Of a stretch of DNA of 64,000 nt, positions 26,110-35,008 are shown in pieces (positions within the stretch are counted from its first letter, which is position 1; each line of letters opens with the position of its first letter). This DNA comes from an uncultured Anaerolineae bacterium (GTDB lineage: Bacteria > Chloroflexota > Anaerolineae > J036 > Brachytrichaceae), in the NCBI GenBank assembly GCA_937959265.1, contig CALGMA010000006.1, positions 124,001-188,000 of the forward strand, in the 5' to 3' direction. A program made the position numbers and the translations under genes. The notes under the pieces are model-generated. The model saw nothing but the letters and a program-made list of their open reading frames with translations. It searched no databases and was not told where the DNA came from.

Positions 26110-27588
26110 ATGCCGCAACTCACAATCCGCCCTTCACCTTCCACGATCACAGACTTCGCGTCTGCGGTCGCATATATCCATGCCTTGGATCGTGTGGACA
26201 CGCCTCAGCACACGCACACCTATGCCTTCCAGCACGGCATCGCCCGAGCGCGCCACCTACTGGAACGGCTAGGGGGTGCCCCGACGGCGACAACGCGTTG
26301 TATCCTCGTCGCCGGATCGAAGGGTAAGGGCAGCACCGCAACGATGCTCTCAGCGGTGCTTAGCGCGGCCGGCTATCACGTTGGCGTCTTCACCGGCCCT
26401 CACCTGCACTCACCGCTAGAGCGCTTCATCACCAGCCAGCATGGCCGGCCAGCACCGATATCGGAGGCACAGTTCACCGGGTACACTGTGCAGATCGCGC
26501 ACATCGTCGAAACTTGGGACCGCCCCGAACTGGGCCTGCCGACGCGCTTCGAAGCGTTCACAGCAATGGCCTATCGCTGGTTCGAAGCGCAGGCTGTGGA
26601 CGTCGCAGTGATGGAGATCGGCATCGGCGGCCGACACGACGCCGTCAACCTGGCCGAACCGATCGTCTCAGTCATCACAAACATCAGCCTCGAACATACG
26701 CAGATGTTGGGCCGCACGCTGGCAGAGATCGCGCATGCCAAAGCCGGCGTCCTGCGCGCCGGCGGCGCAGGGGTGATTGCGCCGCAGCGAGATGAGGTCA
26801 AGCGCGTCATCCTAGACGAGGCGCGCCGGCTGGGCAGCCTCGAAAGGCTCTACTTCGCCGAGGCATGCTGCTCGGTGACATGCGCCGGCATCCACATCGG
26901 AGCGACTACCGGCGAGAGCGGGCAGTGGTTGCGCGTCCAGATGCAAGGAGCATGCGCCGATGAGGCATCCACTGAGATGAACAACGGTCGCGAGCCGCTG
27001 TTCTGCCCTTTGCTGGGCCGCTACCAGCTCGAAAATGCGGCGACGGCGATCACAGCGGTGCAAGCGCTGCGGGCACGGGGCTATCGCATCAGCGACGCCG
27101 ACCTCCGGCGGGGGTTCGCCGACCTGTGTTGGCCGGGGCGATTCGAAGTGCTGCGACGCGACCCACTCGTCATCGCCGACGGCGCACACACGCCGTATTC
27201 GATGAACCAACTGTGCGCCTCGCTCCGGGAGTACTTCTCCGGCCGTCGCATCCACTTCGTCATCGGCGCGCTGCGCGATAAGGACGTGCGCGGCATCATC
27301 CAAGAAGCCATGCGCGTCGCTGCCTCCCTCACATTCGCCAACATGGATGTGCGCCGCGCCGTGCCGGCTGAGCAACTCCTCACGACCTGGCAAGCACTCG
27401 ATCCATCCACAACCGATCCCCAAAACGATCCACAGAATCGCCAAGTTCCCCTCCATGTGTCCGTCGCAGTAGACGTTTCGTCGGCCATTCGTCAAGCATT
27501 AACGCTTGCGGACTGCAACGATATTGTCTGCGTTGCAGGGTCGTTGCATCTGGCAGCTCTTGCAGCAGAAAGCATAAAAGACCTTTAG
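26110..27588 (+). CDS. folC: Folylpolyglutamate synthase / dihydrofolate synthase
   Basis: Adds glutamate to folates; a member of the Mur ligase fold. The 492-residue product has the P-loop VAGSKGKGSTATMLS (about residue 65), FTGPHLHSPLERF, the metal/phosphate block VMEIGIGGRHDAVN, ITNISLEHTQMLG, and the C-terminal-domain motif IADGAHTPYSM. A somewhat longer C-terminal segment than usual is seen (around residue 430). The start at 26110 is preferred (MPQLTIRPS); an in-frame ATG at 26080 gives 10 more residues. It precedes the LCP gene by 75 bases on the same strand. Confidence 0.9.
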   Translation: MPQLTIRPSPSTITDFASAVAYIHALDRVDTPQHTHTYAFQHGIARARHLLERLGGAPTATTRCILVAGSKGKGSTATMLSAVLSAAGYHVGVFTGPHLHSPLERFITSQHGRPAPISEAQFTGYTVQIAHIVETWDRPELGLPTRFEAFTAMAYRWFEAQAVDVAVMEIGIGGRHDAVNLAEPIVSVITNISLEHTQMLGRTLAEIAHAKAGVLRAGGAGVIAPQRDEVKRVILDEARRLGSLERLYFAEACCSVTCAGIHIGATTGESGQWLRVQMQGACADEASTEMNNGREPLFCPLLGRYQLENAATAITAVQALRARGYRISDADLRRGFADLCWPGRFEVLRRDPLVIADGAHTPYSMNQLCASLREYFSGRRIHFVIGALRDKDVRGIIQEAMRVAASLTFANMDVRRAVPAEQLLTTWQALDPSTTDPQNDPQNRQVPLHVSVAVDVSSAIRQALTLADCNDIVCVAGSLHLAALAAESIKDL

Positions 27589-27663
27589 GGGGCGAGCGTC
27601 AAATGGCGAACCCAGTGGTTTGCCAATGCGGCGCTCGTCTTTCGTTATTTCAATCGCTCAGAA

Positions 27664-28983
27664 ATGGCTTCGAACCTACCGTCGCCGCGACGGCGCAGAC
27701 GTTTGAACTTGTTCGCCGTCCTCATCGTCGCAGGTGTCGCGCTGTTAGTGCTGCCGGTCGCCGGCTTGCTTACCTTGCGCGTGGCAAGCGACCTCACGCG
27801 GCGCATGGAACAAGTCATCAATGGCGGCGAGTCGACGCCACCCCTCGACTTGCCGGAGATCGGCGTATGGCAAGGCAAGGAGCGTATCACCGTCCTGCTG
27901 CTGGGCATAGATCAACGGCCCGGCGGGGACCCTGATTCGGCGCGCACCGACACGATCATATTGCTGACGCTCGATCCGCTCGAGCGCACGGCAGGCATTC
28001 TGAGCGTCCCGCGCGACCTATACGTGCCGTTGCCGGATCGCGGGCAAGACCGCATCAACACGGCACACGTCTACGGCGGACCCGAATACGCGATGCGCGC
28101 AGTGGAGTACAACTTCGGCGTTCCCATCCATCACTACGTGCGCGTGAACTTCACAGCACTCACCGCGCTAATTGACCTATTGGGCGGCGTCGAGATTTAC
28201 AACGATCGCGACATCTACGATGCGACCTATCCCGACGAAGCCTACGGCTACGAGCCATTCGCGCTGCCGGCCGGCTGGCATGTGCTGGACGGCCGCATGG
28301 CCCTGAAGTATGCGCGCACGCGACACGGCGCGAGCGACTTCGATCGCATGCGCCGACAACAACAGATTTTGCTCGCCCTGCGCGAAAAGCTGCACACAAC
28401 CGACGCAGCCACTAAAGTGCTGCCGCAGATTCCACAGATCCTACAAGCGCTGAGCAGCGCCATCCAGACCGACCTGAATACGGTCGAGATCGCCCAGCTC
28501 GTCCTCATGGTCAAGGACATCCCCGACGACCGCATCGCGCGCGTGGCGATTGATGAGACGGCAGTGCAGCCATGGACGACGCCACAAGGCGGCAGCGTCC
28601 TCATCCCCATTCGTGATCGTGTGCGCGAGCTACGCAAACTGTTCTACAACCCACTGACCGCAGCGCAGCAACACGCGCAGCCGGAAGCGCTTGCGCCGGC
28701 TGGCCCGATGCGCATCTCCATCCAGAACGGCACATTGCGCAGGGGGCTCGCTGCCGGGACGAAGGCCTATCTCGAAGGTCGCGGATTCATCGTGGAGAGC
28801 ATCACCGATGCGCCTCAGCTTTACCAGCGTACGGTCATCGTAGACTACAGGGGCCAGCCGGACATGGCGCAGCGGCTGGCCACCGAGCTGGGGTTGCCGC
28901 TGACGAGCGTTGCTGCCGCCTCCGACCCGAACAGCCCGCTCGACGCGCTGGTCATCCTGGGGGACGATTTCCAACCGAAATAA
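27664..28983 (+). CDS. LytR-CpsA-Psr (LCP) family glycopolymer transferase with LytR_C domain
   Basis: Membrane-anchored enzyme that attaches anionic or neutral glycopolymers from a lipid carrier to the wall. A short basic N-terminus is followed by one helix (LFAVLIVAGVALLVLPVAGLL). The LCP core runs from ITVLLLGIDQRPGGDPDSAR through ILSVPRDLYV, INTAHVYGG and LKYARTRHGASDFDRMRRQQ, with the Asp and Arg residues that bind pyrophosphate. The C-terminal 100 residues (ISIQNGTLRRGLAAGTKAYLEGRG) are a LytR_C domain. Length 439 is typical. Its presence suggests a wall or surface glycopolymer. Confidence 0.93.
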   Translation: MASNLPSPRRRRRLNLFAVLIVAGVALLVLPVAGLLTLRVASDLTRRMEQVINGGESTPPLDLPEIGVWQGKERITVLLLGIDQRPGGDPDSARTDTIILLTLDPLERTAGILSVPRDLYVPLPDRGQDRINTAHVYGGPEYAMRAVEYNFGVPIHHYVRVNFTALTALIDLLGGVEIYNDRDIYDATYPDEAYGYEPFALPAGWHVLDGRMALKYARTRHGASDFDRMRRQQQILLALREKLHTTDAATKVLPQIPQILQALSSAIQTDLNTVEIAQLVLMVKDIPDDRIARVAIDETAVQPWTTPQGGSVLIPIRDRVRELRKLFYNPLTAAQQHAQPEALAPAGPMRISIQNGTLRRGLAAGTKAYLEGRGFIVESITDAPQLYQRTVIVDYRGQPDMAQRLATELGLPLTSVAAASDPNSPLDALVILGDDFQPK

Positions 28984-29021
28984 GTTGGCACTATTCAGCT
29001 TGTCTGCCTGAGGGATTGCGC

Positions 29022-29027
29022 GACAAT
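29022..29027 (+). promoter_or_regulatory. Possible -10 box GACAAT beside galT
   Basis: GACAAT ends 7 bases before the ATG at 29035, in the same arrangement as other leaderless candidates in the window. It overlaps an alternative ATG at 29026 that would then be upstream of the transcript. Confidence 0.35.
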
Positions 29028-29034
29028 GCGGCGC

Positions 29035-30126
29035 ATGAATCGGTCACTGCCGCATCGTCGTTACAACCCGCTCACCGACGAGTGGATTCTGGTCTCGCCT
29101 CAGCGCGCGACGCGCCCATGGCTGGGCGCCGTGGAGAAGGTGCTGCAGGCACGCCGGCCCGAATACGACCCAACATGCTACCTATGTCCGGGCAACACGC
29201 GCGCCAACGGCGCGGTCAACCCTACATACACCGGTGTCTTCGTGTTCGACAACGACTTCCCCGCCCTGCTGGAAGCGCAGCGCGCAGCGCTCGGCGTCGA
29301 AGAATCAACCTCCCCGTTCTCTATTCTCCGTTCTCAATTGGAAACCGGCGTCTGCCGCGTGATCTGCTTCTCCCCGCGCCACAACCTGACACTGGCCGAG
29401 CTGCCGGTTGCGCAGATCCGCACCGTGGTGGACACCTGGGTGGCGCAATGTGAGGAACTCGGCGCGCGTGACGACATCACCTACGTTCAGCTCTTCGAGA
29501 ACAAGGGCGAGATGATGGGCGCGAGCAACCCACATCCGCACGGCCAACTATGGGCCACGCGCCACATCCCCACGGAAATCATGAAAGAGACGCGCGGGCA
29601 ATTGAATTACCTGATGGGCCGGCGCAACTGCGACGGGGAGACGCAGGGCCTGCCGGCTGCTTCGCCGTCCGGCCTTCCGCTCTTGCTCGATTACCTGGAG
29701 ATCGAGCGACAGGCCGGCGAGCGCATCATCTTCGAGAACGCCCACTTCGTCTGCCTCGTCCCGTTCTGGGCGATTTGGCCGTTCGAGACGATGATTTTGC
29801 CGAAGCGGCATATACGCCGGATCGTCGAGCTGGCCGAGCCGGAACGCAATGCGTTAGCCGACGCGCTCAAGCACATGACCACGCGCTACGACAACCTGTT
29901 CGAGGTCGCCTTCCCCTACACGATGGGCGTGCACCAAGCGCCCTACGACGGCGAGCCGCACGAAGAATGGCAAATGCATCTGCACTTCTACCCGCCGCTG
30001 TTGCGCAGTGCCACGGTGCGCAAGTTCATGGTGGGCTACGAGATGCTGGCGCAGCCGCAGCGTGACCTTACGCCGGAACAAGCCGCCGAACGCCTGCGCG
30101 GGTTGAGCGAGGTGCGGTTTGAGTAG
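29035..30126 (+). CDS. galT: Galactose-1-phosphate uridylyltransferase
   Basis: Leloir pathway enzyme exchanging UMP between UDP-glucose and galactose-1-phosphate. The 363-residue product has [18 protein letters not shown], zinc-site Cys residues in CYLCPGN, the catalytic [11 protein letters not shown] (HPH active-site histidine, about residue 165) and the C-terminal FHLHFYP-like [10 protein letters not shown]. The variable loop [13 protein letters not shown] (29308-29343) is translated from a word typical of intergenic repeats here. The ATG at 29026 would add three residues; 29035 is preferred because of the -10-like box. Confidence 0.94.
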   Translation: MNRSLPHRRYNPLTDEWILVSPQRATRPWLGAVEKVLQARRPEYDPTCYLCPGNTRANGAVNPTYTGVFVFDNDFPALLEAQRAALGVEESTSPFSILRSQLETGVCRVICFSPRHNLTLAELPVAQIRTVVDTWVAQCEELGARDDITYVQLFENKGEMMGASNPHPHGQLWATRHIPTEIMKETRGQLNYLMGRRNCDGETQGLPAASPSGLPLLLDYLEIERQAGERIIFENAHFVCLVPFWAIWPFETMILPKRHIRRIVELAEPERNALADALKHMTTRYDNLFEVAFPYTMGVHQAPYDGEPHEEWQMHLHFYPPLLRSATVRKFMVGYEMLAQPQRDLTPEQAAERLRGLSEVRFE

Positions 30127-30186
30127 CGGGATTTCGAGAGTCAGAAGTTGCTTCTCACTCACCCGCTATCCCCTTGGTCGTTCGCC

Positions 30187-31509
30187 TTAGTCCATTTCAT
30201 TACTGCTTACGTTGACATCCTGGCAGCCGATTAGCTTGATGCCGGCTTCGAGGTTGATGCGGATCTCGTTCTCCTGGATCAGGCTGTCGCGCACGCGTTC
30301 GAATTGCACGCCGACGCGGTTGTCGCGCAGCTTGTTGCCGTGGACGTTGAAGTGGTGGCAGCGCGGACCGGCATAGCGCGCGTCACGCTCGGTCCAGGCG
30401 CGGATGGCGAAGTCGTTGTGCACGAATGTGTTGCCGACGATGTGCGTCTCGTAGCTGTCGGCGCATTCGGGATAGAACTCGCGGAACACATCGGTGCGAT
30501 GCTGCGCGTCGGAGTTCACCCAGAGCTGTATGCCCACGCCGTTGCGCTCGAAGGCGTTGCCGGCGATGGTGTTGTGGTGGCCATGCTCGATCGCCACGCC
30601 GGCGATGCGGTTGCCCTTGATCGAATTCCCCTCAACCATGGTCTCGCTCGACCAGCCCAGCCAGAAGCCATAGGCGCAGTTTTCGGCGCGGTTGTTGCGA
30701 AAGACGTTGCGCTGCGAGAACGTCGCCTCAAAGGCGATGTTTGGGCTGAAGCTGCCGTCGTTATTCTCCAAGAGGTTGTCGTTGCAGGGCACTTTGATCT
30801 GGTCTTTGTGAAAGCCACCGAGGAACACCCCGTCGCCGCTGCTGCGAAGCCGGTTGTTCCGGATGATGTTTTTGGACGAGCTGCACATGATCACCAACGC
30901 AGCGGCATCAGCGCCGTTGTGGTAACGCTCGCCGCCCGGGTCGGCAGCGTACACGCGGCAGCAGAAATCGGCCGTATTGTCCTCGACGATGTTCTCGGAC
31001 GACTCGAACAGCAGGATGCCGTAACCGCTGTTATACGAGGCGTCGTTATGGGAAACCTCGACGCGGTTGCATCCGTAGAGCAAGATGCCGTTTTGCTGGT
31101 GGCGCACATCGTTGCCGGCGACGAACGAATCTATAACGCCGGAGAGGAAGATGCCGCCGCCGTAGGCCTGCTCGCGCGGCAGCCACACGTCCAGGAAGGT
31201 ATCCGGCGAGGGCAGCTCGTGCGTGCGGGTCACGCAGTTGTTCAGGATATGCACGTTGGCGCTGGCGTTCACCCAGATGCCGTGATAGAAGCGCTCTACG
31301 CGCAGGTTCTTGACCGTCACGCTGACGCGCTGATCAATTTGCACACCGCGCCCTTTGAAGTCGTCGCCGATGATCAACGCGCCGTTGCCGTCCAGCGTCA
31401 CGCCGTCCCTGGCGATAGACAGCCCGTTCGGCAGGTAGTACACGCCGGGCTGCAGGACTGTGTCGCGGGTGATGGACATCCCATCTTGGGGCACGACGAG
31501 TTCAGCCAT
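30187..31509 (-). CDS. Right-handed parallel beta-helix protein (NosD-like)
   Basis: A 440-residue protein of repeated short strands with N, G and hydrophobic ladders: NGIWVNAS-type rungs such as NGILLYGCNRVEVSHNDASY, GYGILLFESSENIVEDNTAD and GFWLGWSSETMVEGNSIKGN. The N-terminus begins MAELVVPQDGMSITRDTVLQ without a signal peptide, so it may be cytoplasmic or exported by another route. NosD/carbohydrate-binding PbH1-type proteins often act on or bind polysaccharides. No catalytic residues can be assigned. It converges on galT and lies divergent to the GDPD gene. Confidence 0.88.
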   Translation of the reverse strand: MAELVVPQDGMSITRDTVLQPGVYYLPNGLSIARDGVTLDGNGALIIGDDFKGRGVQIDQRVSVTVKNLRVERFYHGIWVNASANVHILNNCVTRTHELPSPDTFLDVWLPREQAYGGGIFLSGVIDSFVAGNDVRHQQNGILLYGCNRVEVSHNDASYNSGYGILLFESSENIVEDNTADFCCRVYAADPGGERYHNGADAAALVIMCSSSKNIIRNNRLRSSGDGVFLGGFHKDQIKVPCNDNLLENNDGSFSPNIAFEATFSQRNVFRNNRAENCAYGFWLGWSSETMVEGNSIKGNRIAGVAIEHGHHNTIAGNAFERNGVGIQLWVNSDAQHRTDVFREFYPECADSYETHIVGNTFVHNDFAIRAWTERDARYAGPRCHHFNVHGNKLRDNRVGVQFERVRDSLIQENEIRINLEAGIKLIGCQDVNVSSNEMD

Positions 31510-31564
31510 CGCGTCAATCTTACCCGTAGTGCGTCTGGCGCGACGACGCTTAAAGATCGAAAAG

Positions 31565-31570
31565 TAGAAT
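31565..31570 (+). promoter_or_regulatory. -10-like box TAGAAT of a leaderless gene
   Basis: TAGAAT ends 7 bases before the GDPD ATG at 31578; no ribosome site intervenes. The same hexamer at the same distance precedes the DUF3090 gene. Confidence 0.5.
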
Positions 31571-31577
31571 ACCGGCG

Positions 31578-32321
31578 ATGAATCACTGGTTCAATCAAGC
31601 CGATCGCCCACTCATCATCGGCCACCGGGGCGCCAGCGCGCATGCGCCGGAGAACACGCTCGCCGCGTTTATGCTGGCCCAGGCGCAAGGAGCAGATGGC
31701 GTCGAATTCGACGTGATGCGTTGCGCAACCGGCGAAGTGGTCGTCATTCATGACGACACAGTGAACCGCACGACAAACGGCGAAGGTCGGGTGAGCGCCA
31801 TGTCGCTGGCCGCGTTGCGCAAGCTGGACGCAGGCAACGGCGAACGCATCCCAACGCTCAATGAGGTGATCATCGCCACCGCCGGCGCATCCTGTCCCTT
31901 CCTGCTAAACATCGAGGTGAAAAACTATGCCACGCCGTTCGACGGGCTAGAGCAGTTGGTGGTCGAGGTGGTCAGGCGACATAGCTGCGAAGATCGCGTG
32001 TTGTTTTCCTCGTTCAACCCGCTGGCAGTGCGCCGATTGGCGCAATTGGCGCCCGATATCCCACGTGGCATCCTGTATCACCATGACATGCCGGTGCACC
32101 TGCGCGAGGTGTGGATGGCGCCACTCGTGCCGCACGAGTTTCGCCATCCCGACATCGGTTTCATCACGCCGGAGTTCGTGGCGAAGTTGAAGGCGCAGGG
32201 TAAACGGGTGAACACGTGGACAGTCAACGAGCGGGCCGACATCGCTCGCGCTGCCGCGAGCGGCGTGCACGGCATCATCGGCGATTCACCGCTCGCGATA
32301 CGAGAGACGCTGGGCGTCTGA
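31578..32321 (+). CDS. Glycerophosphodiester phosphodiesterase
   Basis: Hydrolyses glycerophosphodiesters to glycerol-3-phosphate and an alcohol. The 247-residue product has the catalytic block IIGHRGASAHAPENTLAAF (His and Glu), GVEFDVMRCATGEVVVIHDD (metal-binding Glu/Asp and second His) and the C-terminal VNTWTVNERADIARAAASGVHGIIGDSP. No signal peptide, so cytoplasmic like UgpQ. Probably leaderless. It converges on the UbiA-type prenyltransferase gene. Confidence 0.94.
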   Translation: MNHWFNQADRPLIIGHRGASAHAPENTLAAFMLAQAQGADGVEFDVMRCATGEVVVIHDDTVNRTTNGEGRVSAMSLAALRKLDAGNGERIPTLNEVIIATAGASCPFLLNIEVKNYATPFDGLEQLVVEVVRRHSCEDRVLFSSFNPLAVRRLAQLAPDIPRGILYHHDMPVHLREVWMAPLVPHEFRHPDIGFITPEFVAKLKAQGKRVNTWTVNERADIARAAASGVHGIIGDSPLAIRETLGV

Positions 32322-32350
32322 CGCGGGCACGCTAAACAGGCTATCTCAGG

Positions 32351-33265
32351 CTATCTAATAATGTAGAGCACCACGATCGCCACCAACGCCCACAGCACAA
32401 ACGTGACCTGCAATGGGCGATCTTTCAGCGCCAGTTCGTCGGGCGCGCCGCCTTCGCCTTTCACGTGCACGAGATACAAGTAACGGAACAGGGCATACAC
32501 CACGAAGGGTATGGTCAGCATCATGGCGTGGTTAGTCGGCAACTGTGGCGCAAAAAACGTATAGAAGGTGTATGACACGATCAGCGCGCCGGTGACGATC
32601 GCGATAATCTGGTCGAGCAAAGGCAAGGAGTAATGATCGAGCGAAGCGCGCGTCGTCGAGCGACCGTCCAGTTCAATGAGTTCGGCGCGCCGCTTGCCGA
32701 AACCGATCAACAGCGCAAGCAACGCCATGCAGGTGTAGAGCCACGGCGAGAAACGCTCGGCATCCACGAGGGGCGTGCCGGCCGCCACGCGCAGGACGAA
32801 GCCGGCGGCCAGGAAGATCACATCCAGGATCACGACGTGCTTGACCTTGAACGTGTAGAGCGTGGCTGTAGCCAGATAAGCAAGCGCGATGGCGCCGAAC
32901 GCGAGATTCACAGCGAACGCGACGGCGAGCGAAACGACGATCAACAGGGCAGCCCACGCAACGGCGAGCGGGATCGGCACATCGCCGCGCGCGATGGGGC
33001 GGTTGCGCTTGGCCGGATGGGCGCGGTCAGCGTTCACGTCGGCGCAGTCGTTGATCAGATACACCGCCGACGACAACAAACACAACACGGCGAAGCCGAT
33101 GAGTGTGTTGACGAGCGGGACGGGCTGGAACAACTTGCCGTCGAACACGAGCGCCGCGAAGATGAAAATGTTCTTCGTCCACTGTTTGGGGCGCATGCTG
33201 CGCAACAATCCCAGCGCAACACGGCTGACGTTTGGCGGCGCGGCTACCGCCTCGTTCGATTCCAT
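32351..33265 (-). CDS. UbiA-family prenyltransferase, decaprenyl-phosphate phosphoribosyltransferase-like
   Basis: A 304-residue membrane enzyme with about nine helices. The opening MRPKQWTKNIFIFAALVFDG and NDCADVNADRAHPAKRNRPIA (the N-D-x-x-D-x-x-x-D metal/diphosphate motif) closely resemble the family of mycobacterial Rv3806c, which transfers phosphoribose from PRPP to polyprenyl phosphate, the first step toward decaprenyl-phosphoryl-arabinose. The second Asp-rich site is less clear. In Chloroflexota the product is unknown but would suit a pentose-containing envelope polymer. A -10-like box TATCAT ends 8 bases before the ATG. Confidence 0.9.
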   Translation of the reverse strand: MESNEAVAAPPNVSRVALGLLRSMRPKQWTKNIFIFAALVFDGKLFQPVPLVNTLIGFAVLCLLSSAVYLINDCADVNADRAHPAKRNRPIARGDVPIPLAVAWAALLIVVSLAVAFAVNLAFGAIALAYLATATLYTFKVKHVVILDVIFLAAGFVLRVAAGTPLVDAERFSPWLYTCMALLALLIGFGKRRAELIELDGRSTTRASLDHYSLPLLDQIIAIVTGALIVSYTFYTFFAPQLPTNHAMMLTIPFVVYALFRYLYLVHVKGEGGAPDELALKDRPLQVTFVLWALVAIVVLYIIR

Positions 33266-33273
33266 TGAGGATA

Positions 33274-33279
33274 ATGATA
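33274..33279 (-). promoter_or_regulatory. -10-like box TATCAT of a leaderless gene
   Basis: On the minus strand TATCAT ends 8 bases before the prenyltransferase ATG at 33265, without a ribosome site between them. Confidence 0.45.
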
Positions 33280-33318
33280 TGCGATGATAGGAAGCGCTGA
33301 TTGCTCGCCATTACTTTC

Positions 33319-34053
33319 ATGCACCGATTCGAAGATCTCGCCCAACAGTTGATCGAAGCATCGCTGGCGCGCGCGCTCGGCGGCAAGCTGGAAGTGAATG
33401 CGGTGCTGCGCACCATCGTTCGCGCCATCGAGGATGCGCAGGCCGGCAACAGCCCATCGGTCGCCCCCAACCACTTCTGGGTGACGCTGAACGAGGACGA
33501 CTTGCGCGCGCTCGAGGCCAACCGGCCGCGCCTCGCCGACGAACTCTCGGAGCAAGTGCGGCAGATTATGCTGCAGATGGGCCTGCGCCTGGACGCGCCG
33601 CCGCGCGTGCTGCTGTGGGGCGTGCCGAACATGCCGCCGCATCATTTGCAGGTGAAGGCGCGCTGGATCGCGTCCAACCTGCCGCATGCCGACACCTCGG
33701 CCACGCCGTCGTTGGCCGTGTCGTTGCCGCGCCGCCCCTTCCTCATCGTAGACGGGCAGCGGCAGATCGGCTTGAACGCGACGCTGGTGCGCGTGGGGCG
33801 CGCGCACGACAACGACGTGATCGTGGACGACCGCCGCGTGTCGCGCCATCACCTTGAGCTGCGCTGGCAACACGACCTGGCACGCTTCCTGGCAGTGGAT
33901 TTGAACAGCAGCGGCGGCACACGCCTGAACGGCTACCCGATCAAGCAGTGCACGCTCGAAGCCGGCGACGTGCTCTCGCTGGGCGGCGTCGAGATCATCT
34001 ACGGCGAGGAATTCACGCTGCAATCCACCACAGCCCTGCCGCCGGCGCCGTGA
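33319..34053 (+). CDS. FhaA-like protein: DUF3662 plus FHA domain
   Basis: A 244-residue protein. Residues 1-100 (MHRFEDLAQQLIEASLARAL, then PNHFWVTLNEDD) are the DUF3662 domain that begins FhaA proteins. After a linker an FHA domain occupies about 155-240, with VRVGRAHDNDVIVDDRRVSRHHLEL and NSSGGTRLNGYPI (the Arg, Ser-Arg-His and Asn phosphothreonine-binding residues). In actinobacteria FhaA proteins bind phosphorylated cell-wall partners such as MviN. No kinase gene is in the window. A TTG at 33301 would add six residues; the ATG is preferred. Confidence 0.9.
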   Translation: MHRFEDLAQQLIEASLARALGGKLEVNAVLRTIVRAIEDAQAGNSPSVAPNHFWVTLNEDDLRALEANRPRLADELSEQVRQIMLQMGLRLDAPPRVLLWGVPNMPPHHLQVKARWIASNLPHADTSATPSLAVSLPRRPFLIVDGQRQIGLNATLVRVGRAHDNDVIVDDRRVSRHHLELRWQHDLARFLAVDLNSSGGTRLNGYPIKQCTLEAGDVLSLGGVEIIYGEEFTLQSTTALPPAP

Positions 34054-34056
34054 TAT

Positions 34057-34923
34057 TTAGAGCAGAATGCGCGAGAGATACTCCGGCAAGCCCCGCGCGC
34101 CGGGGAAGCGCAAGCGGAACAGCGCGCCGGCCCCTTGTCCCTCTTCTGCTTTGTTGTTCCCGCCTGCGGTGGTGACGTACATGTCGCGGTAATCGTCGCC
34201 GCCGAAAGTCACCGACGACACCTTCTTAGCAGGGAAGGGAACGCGCAGCGTCTCGTTGCCGTTGCGGTCGTAGCGGATCAGGCAATTGCCATCCCAGTGG
34301 GCCGACCACACATTGCCCTGTGCATCCACCGTCATGCCGTCCGGCAAGCCATCTTCCGGCCCATGCTTGACGAAGATGCTCTGGTTGCTCAACTCGCCCG
34401 TTGTTTCGTCATAGTCGAACAGGTAAATTGTGTATATCTCACTGTCGGTGTAATACAAGTGTTTGCGATCGAGCGTCAGCCCCATACCGTTCGAACAACT
34501 GATGCCGTCGAGCAGCTTGTGAATCGAGCCGTCGCGGTCGAGGCGATACAGTCGGCCGAGCCGGTCGCGGGTAGGCATCGTGCCGCAGAACACCCTTCCG
34601 CGGGAATCGGCAAACACGTCGTTGAAGCGCGTCTCGCGCTCTTCGGGCAGTTCCTTGATCACCATGCGCAGTTGGCCGTTCTTCCACGTCGCTACCGAGC
34701 CGCGATCCATGAACAACAGAAGCGCCCCATCCGCCTGAATGGTGAAGCCGCCAACAACGCGGCCGACGTCGAACTGCTCATGCCGGCCGGTCGCCGGCTC
34801 GTACCAGAACATGCGCGGGTTCAAGATGTCCAGCCAATACACGCGCTTCTCCATTGGATGCCACAACGGCCCTTCGCCGCACTCACAGGCATAATCGGCG
34901 ATCAGCTCCAGTTCGTATTCCAT
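34057..34923 (-). CDS. SMP-30/gluconolactonase/LRE family protein
   Basis: A 288-residue six-bladed beta-propeller. Metal ligands of the family are visible in CECGEGPLW (Glu), the RFNDVFADSRGRVF block (Asn) and DGMTVDAQGNVWSAHWDG (Asp). Members hydrolyse sugar lactones such as gluconolactone; the substrate here cannot be told. The start at 34923 is chosen because ELIADYACECGEGPLW is the standard N-terminus; the frame stays open for 76 more codons upstream but overlaps the divergent hydrolase gene. No secretion signal. Confidence 0.92.
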   Translation of the reverse strand: MEYELELIADYACECGEGPLWHPMEKRVYWLDILNPRMFWYEPATGRHEQFDVGRVVGGFTIQADGALLLFMDRGSVATWKNGQLRMVIKELPEERETRFNDVFADSRGRVFCGTMPTRDRLGRLYRLDRDGSIHKLLDGISCSNGMGLTLDRKHLYYTDSEIYTIYLFDYDETTGELSNQSIFVKHGPEDGLPDGMTVDAQGNVWSAHWDGNCLIRYDRNGNETLRVPFPAKKVSSVTFGGDDYRDMYVTTAGGNNKAEEGQGAGALFRLRFPGARGLPEYLSRILL

Positions 34924-35008
34924 GCCAGGGATGGTAATCTGTAATCTGTAATTGGCAATCTCGCTGCTGTTGGATTCACGATCGCCGACCTCCAATGACC
35001 CAGACCTG

